From the NCBI RefSeq assembly GCF_011683915.1, contig NZ_JAAQPH010000005.1:124001-188000 (forward strand): 64,000 bases of DNA. Reading direction: 5' to 3'. The notes under the pieces were generated by a model. The model did not search any database. It worked only from the letters and a program-made list of their open reading frames with translations, and had not been told where the DNA came from. Below are positions 38,434 to 46,709 of this stretch, in pieces. The position numbers were made by a program, and so were the translations under genes. Numbering within the stretch: position 1 is the first letter of the stretch; each line of letters opens with the position of its first letter. Origin of the DNA: Pelagibius litoralis (lineage in GTDB: Bacteria > Pseudomonadota > Alphaproteobacteria > Kiloniellales > Kiloniellaceae).

Positions 38434-38581
38434 GGCGGCCTCCAGAGGGTGATGAACGGCGGCGAGTTTAGAGACTGTTCCCTCTCTTCGCCATGGGATC
38501 GCCACAAAGTTGATGAGAATAGGCCTTGCCAAGAAAGCGCCCAGACCCCCAAGTTTTCACTGAAACACAGACCGGCCGATC

Positions 38582-39343
38582 ATGAAGACCCTAGCCCTCA
38601 ATCTCCGGCGCCTCCTGCTGATCCTCGGCTTCCTGCTGACGGGCCCGGCCCTGGCCACCATGACGGATGAGGTTTCCCTGGACCGGTCCTGGCGCACCAC
38701 CTCGCCCGCAAGCGCCGGAATCGCCCCGGACCCGGCGACGACGCCGGAGGCCGTGGTCCAGGTCTACGGCGCCCGCACCGTCCGGTGGCGTGGCGCCTTT
38801 GCGGTGCACACCTGGATCTCGGTAAAACCCGAGGGCGCCGCGAACTTCACCACCCATGAGGTGATCGGCTGGCGTTTCTGGCAGAGCGGAAATGCCCTGA
38901 GACAGCGTCAAGGTTCGCCGGACCGCCCCTGGTTCGGTGCCACGCCCGAGCTTTATGCCGAGCTGCGCGGCGAAGAGGCCGCAACAGCCATCACCCAGAT
39001 CGAGGCCGCCATCGCCACATATCCCTTCACCGGGGAGTACAAGACCTGGCCGGGGCCGAATTCCAACACCTTCACCGCCAGCATCGCCCGGCAGGTGCCG
39101 GCCCTGGCCCTCGACCTGCCGCCGACCGCCGTGGGCAAAGACTATCTCGGCGAGACGCGCTTTCTCGCCAGCGCGCCCAGCGGCACGGGATATCAGCTTT
39201 CGCTGTTCGGCCTGCTGGGCGGCACCCTGGCAGTCGAAGAAGGGTTGGAAATAAACATCCTGGGCCTCAGCTTCGGTATCGACCCGCTCGACCTGGCGAT
39301 CAAGCTGCCCGGGCTGGGGCGAATTGCCGCTACCGCGGGTTAG
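38582..39343 (+). CDS. DUF3750 family protein, secreted or lipid-anchored
   Basis: This 253-aa protein has a signal-like N-terminus (RRLLLILGFLLTGPALA) and a conserved DUF3750 body (VVQVYGARTVRWRGAFAVHTW; WPGPNSNTFTASIARQVP). The body contains an N-terminal half typical of proteins processing cell-surface components, but no activity is established. A short, independent gene; a TerB/J-domain gene follows on the same strand after 98 bp. Confidence 0.85.
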   Translation: MKTLALNLRRLLLILGFLLTGPALATMTDEVSLDRSWRTTSPASAGIAPDPATTPEAVVQVYGARTVRWRGAFAVHTWISVKPEGAANFTTHEVIGWRFWQSGNALRQRQGSPDRPWFGATPELYAELRGEEAATAITQIEAAIATYPFTGEYKTWPGPNSNTFTASIARQVPALALDLPPTAVGKDYLGETRFLASAPSGTGYQLSLFGLLGGTLAVEEGLEINILGLSFGIDPLDLAIKLPGLGRIAATAG

Positions 39344-39441
39344 GGGCCCCTGCAGGCCGCTGATTGCTTGACGCGGCCCGGCCCGGCCCGTCATGCTAAG
39401 CCCTTAACCCGCATGAAGCTTCATTACATCGCAGCGAAACC

Positions 39442-40176
39442 ATGAGCATTTGGGGCAAGATTCTCGGAGGCGCCGCAGGCTTTGCCCTGGGCGGCCCGCT
39501 GGGCGCACTGATCGGCGCCGTGGCGGGGCATGCCGTCGACAAGATGAGCGGCGGCCCCGCCGCTGCGGAAGCCGCCGATGCCACCAAGCAGATCGCCTTT
39601 ACCATCGGCGTGATCGTGCTGGGCGCCAAGCTGGCCAAGGCCGACGGCAAGGTCACCCGCGACGAGGTCGATGCCTTCAAGCAGGTCTTCCGTATTCCCC
39701 CGCACGAGATGAAGAACGTCGGCCGGGTGTTCGATCAGGCGCGCAAGAACGCCGGCGGTTTCGAGCCCTATGCAAAACAGCTCGGGCGCATGTTTGCCGA
39801 CAACCCGGCGGTGCTGGAAGAGCTTCTGGGCGGCCTGTTCCACATCGCCCGCGCTGACGGAGAAGTCAGCAACGACGAGGTCGAATATCTGGAAAGCCTC
39901 GCGGTGATCTTCGGCTTCGACGCCCAGTGCTGGGACCGTATCCGCGCCGCCAACGTCGCGGCGGGCGCAGGCGACCCCTTTCGCATTCTGGGCGTCAGCC
40001 GCGACGCCGACGATGCCGTCATCAAGGCGGCGCACCGCAAGCTGGTGGTGGAAAACCATCCCGACCGGCTGGTCGCCCAGGGCATGCCGCCGGAGTTCGT
40101 CGAGATGGCGAACGAGAAAGTCGCGACCATCAACGCTGCTTACGACGAGATCCGCAAGCTGCGCGGTCTGCGCTGA
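39442..40176 (+). CDS. TerB-DnaJ (DjlA-like) co-chaperone
   Basis: This 244-aa protein has an N-terminal Gly/Ala-rich hydrophobic segment (residues 7-33), a TerB-like helical domain (about 50-155) and a C-terminal J domain with HPD at 206-208. It resembles DjlA, which anchors at the inner membrane and stimulates DnaK. Two nucleotides separate its stop from the GTG of the next gene, so the ABC-F gene is probably coupled to it. Confidence 0.9.
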   Translation: MSIWGKILGGAAGFALGGPLGALIGAVAGHAVDKMSGGPAAAEAADATKQIAFTIGVIVLGAKLAKADGKVTRDEVDAFKQVFRIPPHEMKNVGRVFDQARKNAGGFEPYAKQLGRMFADNPAVLEELLGGLFHIARADGEVSNDEVEYLESLAVIFGFDAQCWDRIRAANVAAGAGDPFRILGVSRDADDAVIKAAHRKLVVENHPDRLVAQGMPPEFVEMANEKVATINAAYDEIRKLRGLR

Positions 40177-40178
40177 CC

Positions 40179-42014
40179 GTGGCCGCCGATCCACCGCTGA
40201 TCGCGCTGAACGGCGCGCGCCTGGCCTTTGGCGGCGGGCCGCTCTTCGAGGGACTGTCGCTGACCCTGTCGAAGGGTGAGCGGGCCTGCCTGGTCGGCCG
40301 CAACGGCAGCGGCAAGTCGAGCCTTCTGAAAATCATCGCCGGCCTGCAGGATCTCGACGCCGGACAACGCTTCCTGCAGCCCGGCGCCAGCGTCTCCTAC
40401 CTGCCCCAGGACCCGGATTTCTCCGGCGGCGGCAATATCGCCGACTATGTCGCCAAAGATCCGACGGGCGGTCCCGATGCCCCGCGCCATGCCGTCGATG
40501 CGGCGCTGCTGCGCCTCAGCCTGGACGGCGAACGCAGCCTGGAGGGCCTCTCCGGCGGTGAAAGCCGCCGCGTCGCCCTGGCGCGCTGCCTGGTCTCCGA
40601 GCCTGCGATCCTGCTGCTGGACGAGCCGACCAACCATCTGGACCTGCCGACCATCGCCTGGCTGGAAGGGGAGTTGCAGCGCTTTCGCGGCGCACTCCTG
40701 GTCATCAGCCATGACCGGACCTTTCTGGGCAACCTGACCAACACCACCTTGTGGCTGGATCGAGGCAAGCTGCACCGGCTGGATAAATCATTCTCCGCCT
40801 TCGATGCCTGGGCCGAAACCCTGCGCCAGCAGGAGGCCGAAGCCCAGCACAAGCTGGAACGCCAGATCGTGCGCGAAGAGCGCTGGCTGCAGCGTGGCGT
40901 GACCGCCCGGCGCAAACGCAACCAGGGCCGCCTCACCCGCCTGCACGGCTTGCGCGCCGAACGCGCCGAGTGGCTGCGCCAGGTCGGCAGCGCCAAGCTG
41001 GATACCGCCAGCAGCGGGCGCAGCGGCAACCTGGTGATCGAGGCGGAAGGGATCAACAAGGCCTTCCAGACCGAGCATGGCCCCCTGCCGATCCTGACGG
41101 ATTTCTCGACCCGCATCCGGCGCGGCGACCGCCTGGGGGTCATCGGCCCCAACGGCGTCGGCAAATCGACCCTGGTGAAGATCCTGATGGGGCAGATGGC
41201 GCCCGACAGCGGCAAGCTGCGCCTCGGCAGCCAAGTGGAGCCTGTATACTTCGACCAGCGGCGCGAGAGCCTGGACCCGGAAGCCACGCTCTGGCAAAGC
41301 CTGATCCCAGACGGCGGCGATACGCTGCTGGTGCGCGGACGCCAACGCCATGTCGTATCCTATCTGAAGGACTTTCTGTTCGACGAGAACCAGGCCCGCC
41401 AACCGGTAAAGGCGCTCTCCGGCGGTGAGAAAGCGCGGCTGCTCCTGGCCCGGCTTTTCGCCAAGCCGAGCAATCTGCTGCTGCTCGACGAACCGACCAA
41501 CGATCTGGACATGGAAACCCTCGACCTTCTCCAGGAAGTCCTGGACGACTACGAAGGCACCCTGATCCTGGTCAGCCACGACCGTGACTTTCTGGACCGG
41601 CTGGTGACGGCAGTGATCGCCATGGAGGGCGAGGGAAAGACCCTGGAGGTTCCCGGCGGCTACAGCGAATACATGCAGTACCACCAGACCAGAAACCGCC
41701 AGGCACGGGACGAGGCCCGCCTGGAAAAGCGACAACCGGCGGCCAAAGCGGCGACAGCGGACAAAGCGCGCAGCCGGAACAAGCTGAGCTACAAGGACCA
41801 GCGCGAACTCGACGCGCTGCCCGGCAGGATCGAGGAACTGACCGCCATGTTGGCCAAACTGGAAGGCCAGCTGGCCGACCCGGAGCTGTTCACCCGCGAC
41901 CCTGCCGGCTTTGCCCGTGTTACCGACGCCCTGGCAAAGTCGCGCAGCGAGTTGTCGGCGGCGGAAGAGCGCTGGCTGGCGCTGGAATCGGCGCGTGAGG
42001 AACTCGCCGAGTGA
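40179..42014 (+). CDS. uup: ABC-F family ATPase Uup
   Basis: This 611-aa tandem-ATPase protein has two Walker A motifs (GRNGSGKSS; GPNGVGKST), two LSGGE signatures, and two Walker B motifs (LLLDEPTNHLDL; LLLDEPTNDLDM). A Uup-type C-terminal coiled coil begins near LSYKDQRELDALPGRIEEL. ABC-F proteins act on the ribosome; Uup also binds branched DNA. GTG at 40179 is chosen because it follows the J-domain stop by 2 bp and begins at the first nucleotide-binding domain. Its stop overlaps the next GTG. Confidence 0.92.
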   Translation: MAADPPLIALNGARLAFGGGPLFEGLSLTLSKGERACLVGRNGSGKSSLLKIIAGLQDLDAGQRFLQPGASVSYLPQDPDFSGGGNIADYVAKDPTGGPDAPRHAVDAALLRLSLDGERSLEGLSGGESRRVALARCLVSEPAILLLDEPTNHLDLPTIAWLEGELQRFRGALLVISHDRTFLGNLTNTTLWLDRGKLHRLDKSFSAFDAWAETLRQQEAEAQHKLERQIVREERWLQRGVTARRKRNQGRLTRLHGLRAERAEWLRQVGSAKLDTASSGRSGNLVIEAEGINKAFQTEHGPLPILTDFSTRIRRGDRLGVIGPNGVGKSTLVKILMGQMAPDSGKLRLGSQVEPVYFDQRRESLDPEATLWQSLIPDGGDTLLVRGRQRHVVSYLKDFLFDENQARQPVKALSGGEKARLLLARLFAKPSNLLLLDEPTNDLDMETLDLLQEVLDDYEGTLILVSHDRDFLDRLVTAVIAMEGEGKTLEVPGGYSEYMQYHQTRNRQARDEARLEKRQPAAKAATADKARSRNKLSYKDQRELDALPGRIEELTAMLAKLEGQLADPELFTRDPAGFARVTDALAKSRSELSAAEERWLALESAREELAE

Positions 42015-42919
42015 GCGTCCAAACGCCCGTCGCGGAGGTTAGCCTGCGGCCTTTCGACATCCTCATCATTGTCGGCATCATGGCGATCTGGGGCCTGAAC
42101 TTCGCCGTCGCCAAGATCGGCCTCACACAACTGCCGCCGCTGATCTTCATGACCCTGCGGTTCCTCCTGGTCGCCGCCCTGCTGCTGCCCTTCGCCAAGC
42201 TGCCGCGCGGCCAGTGGCTGCCGCTCTTCGGCATCTCCTTCACGCTGGGCATCCTGCACTTTTCCTTCATGTTTACCGGGCTCATCACCTTGGATGCGGC
42301 GACGGCGGCCATCGCCATCCAGCTGCAGGTGCCTTTTGCCGCGCTGCTCGCCGCCTTTTTCTTCAACGACAAGCTCGGCTGGCGGCGCGGCTTCGCCATG
42401 CTGCTGGCTTTCGCCGGGGTCGCGGTGATCGCCGGGGAGCCGCGCCTCGACGGCCAGTATACCGCCCTTGGTTTCGTTATCTTCGCTGCCTGCATGTGGT
42501 CCGTCGCCAACGTGCAGATCAAGCGGTTGGGGCAGATCGATGGCTTTACCCTCAACGCCTGGATCAGCGTCTTCGCCATGCCGCAGCTCGCCCTTGCCTC
42601 CCTGCTGCTCGAGGACGGTCAGTGGGCGGCGCTGCAGCAGGCAAATTTCTGGGCTTACTTCGCCATCGTCTATCAGGCGGTGGCGGTGGTGGTGATCGGC
42701 TACGGCGCCTGGTACTGGATGCTGCGCCGCTATCAGATGAACCAGATCATGCCCGCGATGCTGCTGATCCCCGTCTTCGGCGTGCTGTCTGGCATCGTCT
42801 TCCTGGGCGAGACGCTGACCGCGAACCTGGTGATCGGCGGCCTGTTGACCGTCGGCGGGGTGGGCATCATCATCCTGCGCCGCCCCAAGGCAACGGCGCC
42901 GGAGGCCGGGCGGGTTTAG
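42011..42919 (+). CDS. DMT superfamily transporter (EamA)
   Basis: This 302-aa exporter has ten membrane segments and two EamA units (MAIWGLNFAVAKIGLTQLPP; IFAACMWSVANVQIKRLG). It resembles the O-acetylserine/cysteine exporter group but the substrate is not certain. It starts at GTG in a 4-bp overlap with the Uup stop, which indicates translational coupling to a ribosome-associated ATPase gene. Confidence 0.9.
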   Translation: MSVQTPVAEVSLRPFDILIIVGIMAIWGLNFAVAKIGLTQLPPLIFMTLRFLLVAALLLPFAKLPRGQWLPLFGISFTLGILHFSFMFTGLITLDAATAAIAIQLQVPFAALLAAFFFNDKLGWRRGFAMLLAFAGVAVIAGEPRLDGQYTALGFVIFAACMWSVANVQIKRLGQIDGFTLNAWISVFAMPQLALASLLLEDGQWAALQQANFWAYFAIVYQAVAVVVIGYGAWYWMLRRYQMNQIMPAMLLIPVFGVLSGIVFLGETLTANLVIGGLLTVGGVGIIILRRPKATAPEAGRV

Positions 42920-42962
42920 GCGCCCCTCCGCCGCAACCGACGACAAGGAGCTTCAGCCCTTT

Positions 42963-43520
42963 ATGCTCGCAAGCAAGTCCGTCTTGATCCCCATCGATGT
43001 TCAAGCCGCCTTTGACGATCCGGCCTGGGGCCGGCGCAACAACCCGGATATGGAACACCATGCGCTCGCCCTGCTGAACGCCTGGCGGCAGGCAGGCCGG
43101 CCGGTGATCAACGTGAAGCACAACTCGGTCGAACCCGCCTCGACCCTCAGGCCGGGTCAAGCGGGCAACGACTTCAAGCCCGGCTTCGAACCACAAGGCG
43201 GCGAAGCACTGATCGAAAAGACCGTAAACGCCGCCTTCATAGGCACCAGCCTGGAAAAAGATCTGCGCCGGAAGGGGATCGAGCAAATCGTCCTCTTCGG
43301 ACTGACGACCGATCAATGCGTTTCCACCACGGCGCGCGTCGGCGCCAACCTGGGCTTTGACGTCGTCGTTGTTGCCGATGCCTGCGCCGCTTTCGACCAG
43401 CTGGCGCCGGACGGATCACCGGTCACGGCGGAGGTGTTGCATCTGGCCCACCTGACCACCCTCAATACCGAGTTCGGCCAGGTTGTGAACAGTGCTGCGG
43501 TGATTGCTGCCCTGGGTTAG
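42963..43520 (+). CDS. isochorismatase-like cysteine hydrolase
   Basis: This 185-aa protein has the catalytic triad of the family: Asp12 (LIPIDVQAAF), Lys86 (LIEKTVNAAF) and Cys119 (TTDQCVSTTAR). Members hydrolyse amides (nicotinamide, N-carbamoyl compounds) or isochorismate. AAGGAG lies upstream of the ATG. The nearby amidase and DMT transporter give no specific substrate hint. Confidence 0.92.
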   Translation: MLASKSVLIPIDVQAAFDDPAWGRRNNPDMEHHALALLNAWRQAGRPVINVKHNSVEPASTLRPGQAGNDFKPGFEPQGGEALIEKTVNAAFIGTSLEKDLRRKGIEQIVLFGLTTDQCVSTTARVGANLGFDVVVVADACAAFDQLAPDGSPVTAEVLHLAHLTTLNTEFGQVVNSAAVIAALG

Positions 43521-43550
43521 TCTCCGGTTCCTAAGAACCAGGATATACCC

Positions 43551-44255
43551 ATGACCGGTCTGCCAGTTCACGAACGCCCCTCGCCCAACCACGATGCCCG
43601 CCCCGCCGGGCAAACGGTGGATATCCTGCTGCTGCATTACACCGGCATGGAAAGCGGAGAAGCCGCGCTTGAGCGGATGTGCGACCCGACGGCCAAGGTG
43701 AGCGCCCACTACTGCGTCGAAGAGGACGGACGGGTCTTCCAGCTCGTCGGCGAGGACCGCCGCGCCTGGCATGCCGGTCATGCCCGCTGGCAGGGAGCCG
43801 ACGATATCAATGCCCGCTCCATCGGGATCGAGATCGTCAATCCGGGCCACGAGTTCGGCTATCGCCCCTTCCCGGCCGCGCAGATGGCCTCGGTTACCGC
43901 CCTGGCGCAGGACATTCTGGAGCGCCATCCGATCCCGGCCGAGCGGGTGCTCGGCCACGCCGACGTCGCGCCGCTGCGCAAGGAAGATCCGGGCGAACTC
44001 TTCGACTGGCCCGGTTTGGCGGCAGCAGGTGTCGGCCTCTGGCCCGCCTATGACGTGTCCGGAGACAGCGTCACCGGCGACGGCGTCACGGCAGCCCTGA
44101 CCACCCTCGGCTACGGTTTTGTCGACGAAGACCCGGCCGCGGTGATCCGCGCTTTCCAGCGCCGCTACCGCCCGGCGGCGGTCACCGGCGAAGCCGACGC
44201 GGAAACCCGCAAGCGTCTGGCCGCGGTGCTCAGGATCACGGCCGCGGCTGGATAG
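43551..44255 (+). CDS. N-acetylmuramoyl-L-alanine amidase, AmiD-like, with peptidoglycan-binding domain
   Basis: This 234-aa protein has a zinc amidase_2 domain (His29 in LLLHYTG, Glu94 in GIEIVN, His136 in LGHADVAP, Asp146 in KEDPGE) and a C-terminal PG-binding-1 module (about residues 165-230). It cleaves the MurNAc-L-Ala bond, and its role is in muropeptide recycling or wall turnover. No signal peptide is visible, so it may act in the cytoplasm or be exported another way. It is convergent with the first RTX-GH16 gene, separated by only 12 bp. Confidence 0.93.
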   Translation: MTGLPVHERPSPNHDARPAGQTVDILLLHYTGMESGEAALERMCDPTAKVSAHYCVEEDGRVFQLVGEDRRAWHAGHARWQGADDINARSIGIEIVNPGHEFGYRPFPAAQMASVTALAQDILERHPIPAERVLGHADVAPLRKEDPGELFDWPGLAAAGVGLWPAYDVSGDSVTGDGVTAALTTLGYGFVDEDPAAVIRAFQRRYRPAAVTGEADAETRKRLAAVLRITAAAG

Positions 44256-44267
44256 CCCGCCGCTTTC

Positions 44268-46385
44268 TCACGACACCTGAATCTGGGTGTTGGCGTCATT
44301 CACCAGATCGGTGATCGAGTCGACATTGCCGTTGCCCGCCCCGGCGAGAGTCACCGATGACCCATTGTCGAAGGCAACGGTAACGTCGCCACCGGAGCCG
44401 CCATCGGTCACCGAGCTTATCGCCGCCGTGAGATCGTTCAGATCGATGTCGGAATCGGAATCCGAATCGACAAGATCGCTGAACGACAGCACATCGGCCC
44501 ATTTCTGAAAATCGGTGATCCGATCGTCGCCGTCGCCGCCCGCCTGGTCCATCTTGCGGAAGTGGAAGGTGTCCCGGCCGCTGCCGCCGGACAGGCTGTC
44601 GTTGCCATCCCGGCCGGCCAGGCGGTCGTTGCCGTGACCGCCTGCAAGGACGTTATCGCCGGCATCGCCGCTCAGCGTGTCATTGCCTTTCCCACCGATG
44701 ACATTCTCGATGGAGACAAGGGTCTCGGTAACGGCGCTGTTGGCGGCGGTGCCGGCCGTGAGATTGATTTTCCAGTCGACCTGATCATAACAGAAGTCGG
44801 CGGTGTCGGTCCCCTCTCCGCCGTCGAAGAAGTCGAGGCCGGCGTTGCCCATCAGAACGTCATCACCGGCCTGGCCCAGCAAGCGGTCGTTGCCCGCCTT
44901 GCCATGCAGAACATCGTCACCGGCGCCGCCGCCAAGCCTGTCGGCTTCGACGGTGCCCATGATGGTGTCGTTGCCCGACAGGTCCCTCACCGGCGGCTGC
45001 GCGACACCATCGAGCGAGTAGGCACGGACGTAGTCGACCTTCATCTGACCCAGCGTTGCCTGGTCGGCGGCGGGCGCGCCGGCGATTCCACCGACCGCCA
45101 GATTGAACACCATGTACATCGGATCGTGCATATCCGACGGTGTATCGGTACGGCCGACTTCGATGCCGTCGTAGTACCAGACGATATCTTCCGCATCCCA
45201 GCGCACGCCGTAGGTGTGGAAACCACCGTCGTCGGTCACCTTGGCCACTCTGTCATCGATGACGTGGGTTCCGGTCTCGATGCTGTGCGCGGTCAGGATC
45301 AAGTCCTCGGGGTTCTGGCCGCGCAGCTCGACGACGTCGAGCTCGGGCGGCCAGCTGCCGTCGGCCGGCAACATCCAGAACGACGGCCAGAGGCCTTGGC
45401 TGTCCGGCATGTCGGCCCGGATTTCGAAGTAGCCATAGGTCTGCGCAAAGGACTCGTAGCTGGTCAGCATGCCCGAGGTGTAGTCGTAACCGTTGATTTC
45501 GGCCTGCGTGCCCGCCGAGGCCTGCGCCGCCTTGATGGTGAGCACGCCGTTGTTGACGCTGAAGGGGTTCACGTCGCTTGTCGGGCCATAGTCGTGATCG
45601 ATGTACCACTGCAGCTCGTTGTTGCCGTCGAGGGTCGACCCATTATCCGCGCCCCACCAATAGTTCGAATCCCAGGTGCCGTTCTGGCCGTCCCAGAGAT
45701 CGAGACTGTCGAAATCGTCCTCGAAGGAAAGCGTCATCTCCGAGAGGTCGAGGCCCAGTTGGAACTGATCGGCGCTTAACTGATCGACGCTGGTGTCGGC
45801 AAGCACCAGGACTTCGCCGTCGCCGAGATTGAGCTGCAGGTCGTCTCCGTTTTGCGTCGCTTTGGCCCGGACATCACTGAAGGAGCTAAGGCCGTAGCCG
45901 GTCAGGCGAAGCAGGTCGTCGCTACCGAAATCAAGGATCAGGTCGCTGCCGTTGCCCTGGGTCACGACGAAGATATCAGAGTCCGCGCCGCCCTTCAGGA
46001 CATCGTCGCCGGCGAAACCGTCAAGCGTCTGCTGCCCGGCGGCGCCGCTGATGATGTTGTCCGCCGCATTGCCGAAGGCGGAGCGCCCATCGCCGGTAAC
46101 AACGAGGTTTTCGATGTTTTCCGGCAGGCGGTAGCTCATCCAGGTCCTGACGGTATCGACGCCGTTGCCGGCGGATTCAAAGGCCCGGTTTATGCCGGAG
46201 TAGAGATGATAGACATCGTCACCGGCGCCGCCGTACATGGAAACGTCAACGACCGATTCTCCCCAGAGGGCATCGTTGTCGGCGCTACCGCGCAATTGGG
46301 GCGTGGCGTCGGTTGCGGTGAAGTTGTTGACGGCGGCTGCGCTATAGGAGAGATCGATACCGCGGGCATTCGTAACAGTGCTCAT
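44268..46385 (-). CDS. RTX-tagged GH16 endo-beta-glucanase (ExsH-like), copy 1
   Basis: This 705-aa protein has an N-terminal RTX-like region (about residues 50-215) and a GH16 domain at about 220-457. The catalytic ExDxxE is E348LDVVE353 (Glu348 nucleophile, Glu353 acid/base). C-terminal Gly/Asp RTX repeats (GGAGDDVLHGKAGND and following) precede an acidic DSDSDSDIDLND calcium-binding stretch. The design matches ExsH-type glucanases secreted by type I systems, with RTX folding on Ca2+ outside the cell. It would cut beta-1,3/1,4-glucans or exopolysaccharide. No transporter genes are nearby. It is a paralog of the upstream gene at 46710. Confidence 0.9.
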   Translation of the reverse strand: MSTVTNARGIDLSYSAAAVNNFTATDATPQLRGSADNDALWGESVVDVSMYGGAGDDVYHLYSGINRAFESAGNGVDTVRTWMSYRLPENIENLVVTGDGRSAFGNAADNIISGAAGQQTLDGFAGDDVLKGGADSDIFVVTQGNGSDLILDFGSDDLLRLTGYGLSSFSDVRAKATQNGDDLQLNLGDGEVLVLADTSVDQLSADQFQLGLDLSEMTLSFEDDFDSLDLWDGQNGTWDSNYWWGADNGSTLDGNNELQWYIDHDYGPTSDVNPFSVNNGVLTIKAAQASAGTQAEINGYDYTSGMLTSYESFAQTYGYFEIRADMPDSQGLWPSFWMLPADGSWPPELDVVELRGQNPEDLILTAHSIETGTHVIDDRVAKVTDDGGFHTYGVRWDAEDIVWYYDGIEVGRTDTPSDMHDPMYMVFNLAVGGIAGAPAADQATLGQMKVDYVRAYSLDGVAQPPVRDLSGNDTIMGTVEADRLGGGAGDDVLHGKAGNDRLLGQAGDDVLMGNAGLDFFDGGEGTDTADFCYDQVDWKINLTAGTAANSAVTETLVSIENVIGGKGNDTLSGDAGDNVLAGGHGNDRLAGRDGNDSLSGGSGRDTFHFRKMDQAGGDGDDRITDFQKWADVLSFSDLVDSDSDSDIDLNDLTAAISSVTDGGSGGDVTVAFDNGSSVTLAGAGNGNVDSITDLVNDANTQIQVS

Positions 46386-46709
46386 GAAAAACCAATACTC
46401 CCTGGTTCATGTGTTGCGTTGCGCCTTCCCCGTCATTCCTGCCCTGATTTTTTCGCGCCCTGTCTCACCGGCAGCTCTCTCGGCGGGTGGCGGACCGCAT
46501 TTCGTTTCGCCCGCTGTTCTGCCTTCTGCGACCCGCGCCAGCAACCCATGGTCGTCACTTGACCCATCTTTCCCCTAGTTGTTACCGACTCCTTAACACC
46601 GCCCTCTAAAGGTCACAGACTGTGGCACCCGGAAGGACTCCCAGGCGGCAAACCGCTGTTTATGGGAAAAGAAGGGGACGCCGCCCGGTCAGGGGCGGCG
46701 AACCCGGAT
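46386..46709. other. intergenic region between two RTX-GH16 genes
   Basis: About 320 bp with no convincing gene. It holds the terminator hairpin of the upstream paralog (46679-46700) and should contain the separate promoter of copy 1. No canonical promoter is clear. Confidence 0.5.
46679..46700 (-). terminator. intrinsic terminator after RTX-GH16 copy 2
   Basis: CGCCGCCC (46679-46686) and GGGCGGCG (46693-46700) form a perfect 8-bp stem with a 6-nt loop. On the minus strand it is followed by a TCCCCTTCTTTTCCC T-rich stretch. It lies 10 bp past the stop at 46710. Confidence 0.75.

Noticed and set aside
44690-44960. Repetitive Gly/Asp DNA in the glucanase genes considered as tandem repeats
   Set aside because: The periodicity reflects RTX protein nonapeptides, not a separate DNA repeat element.
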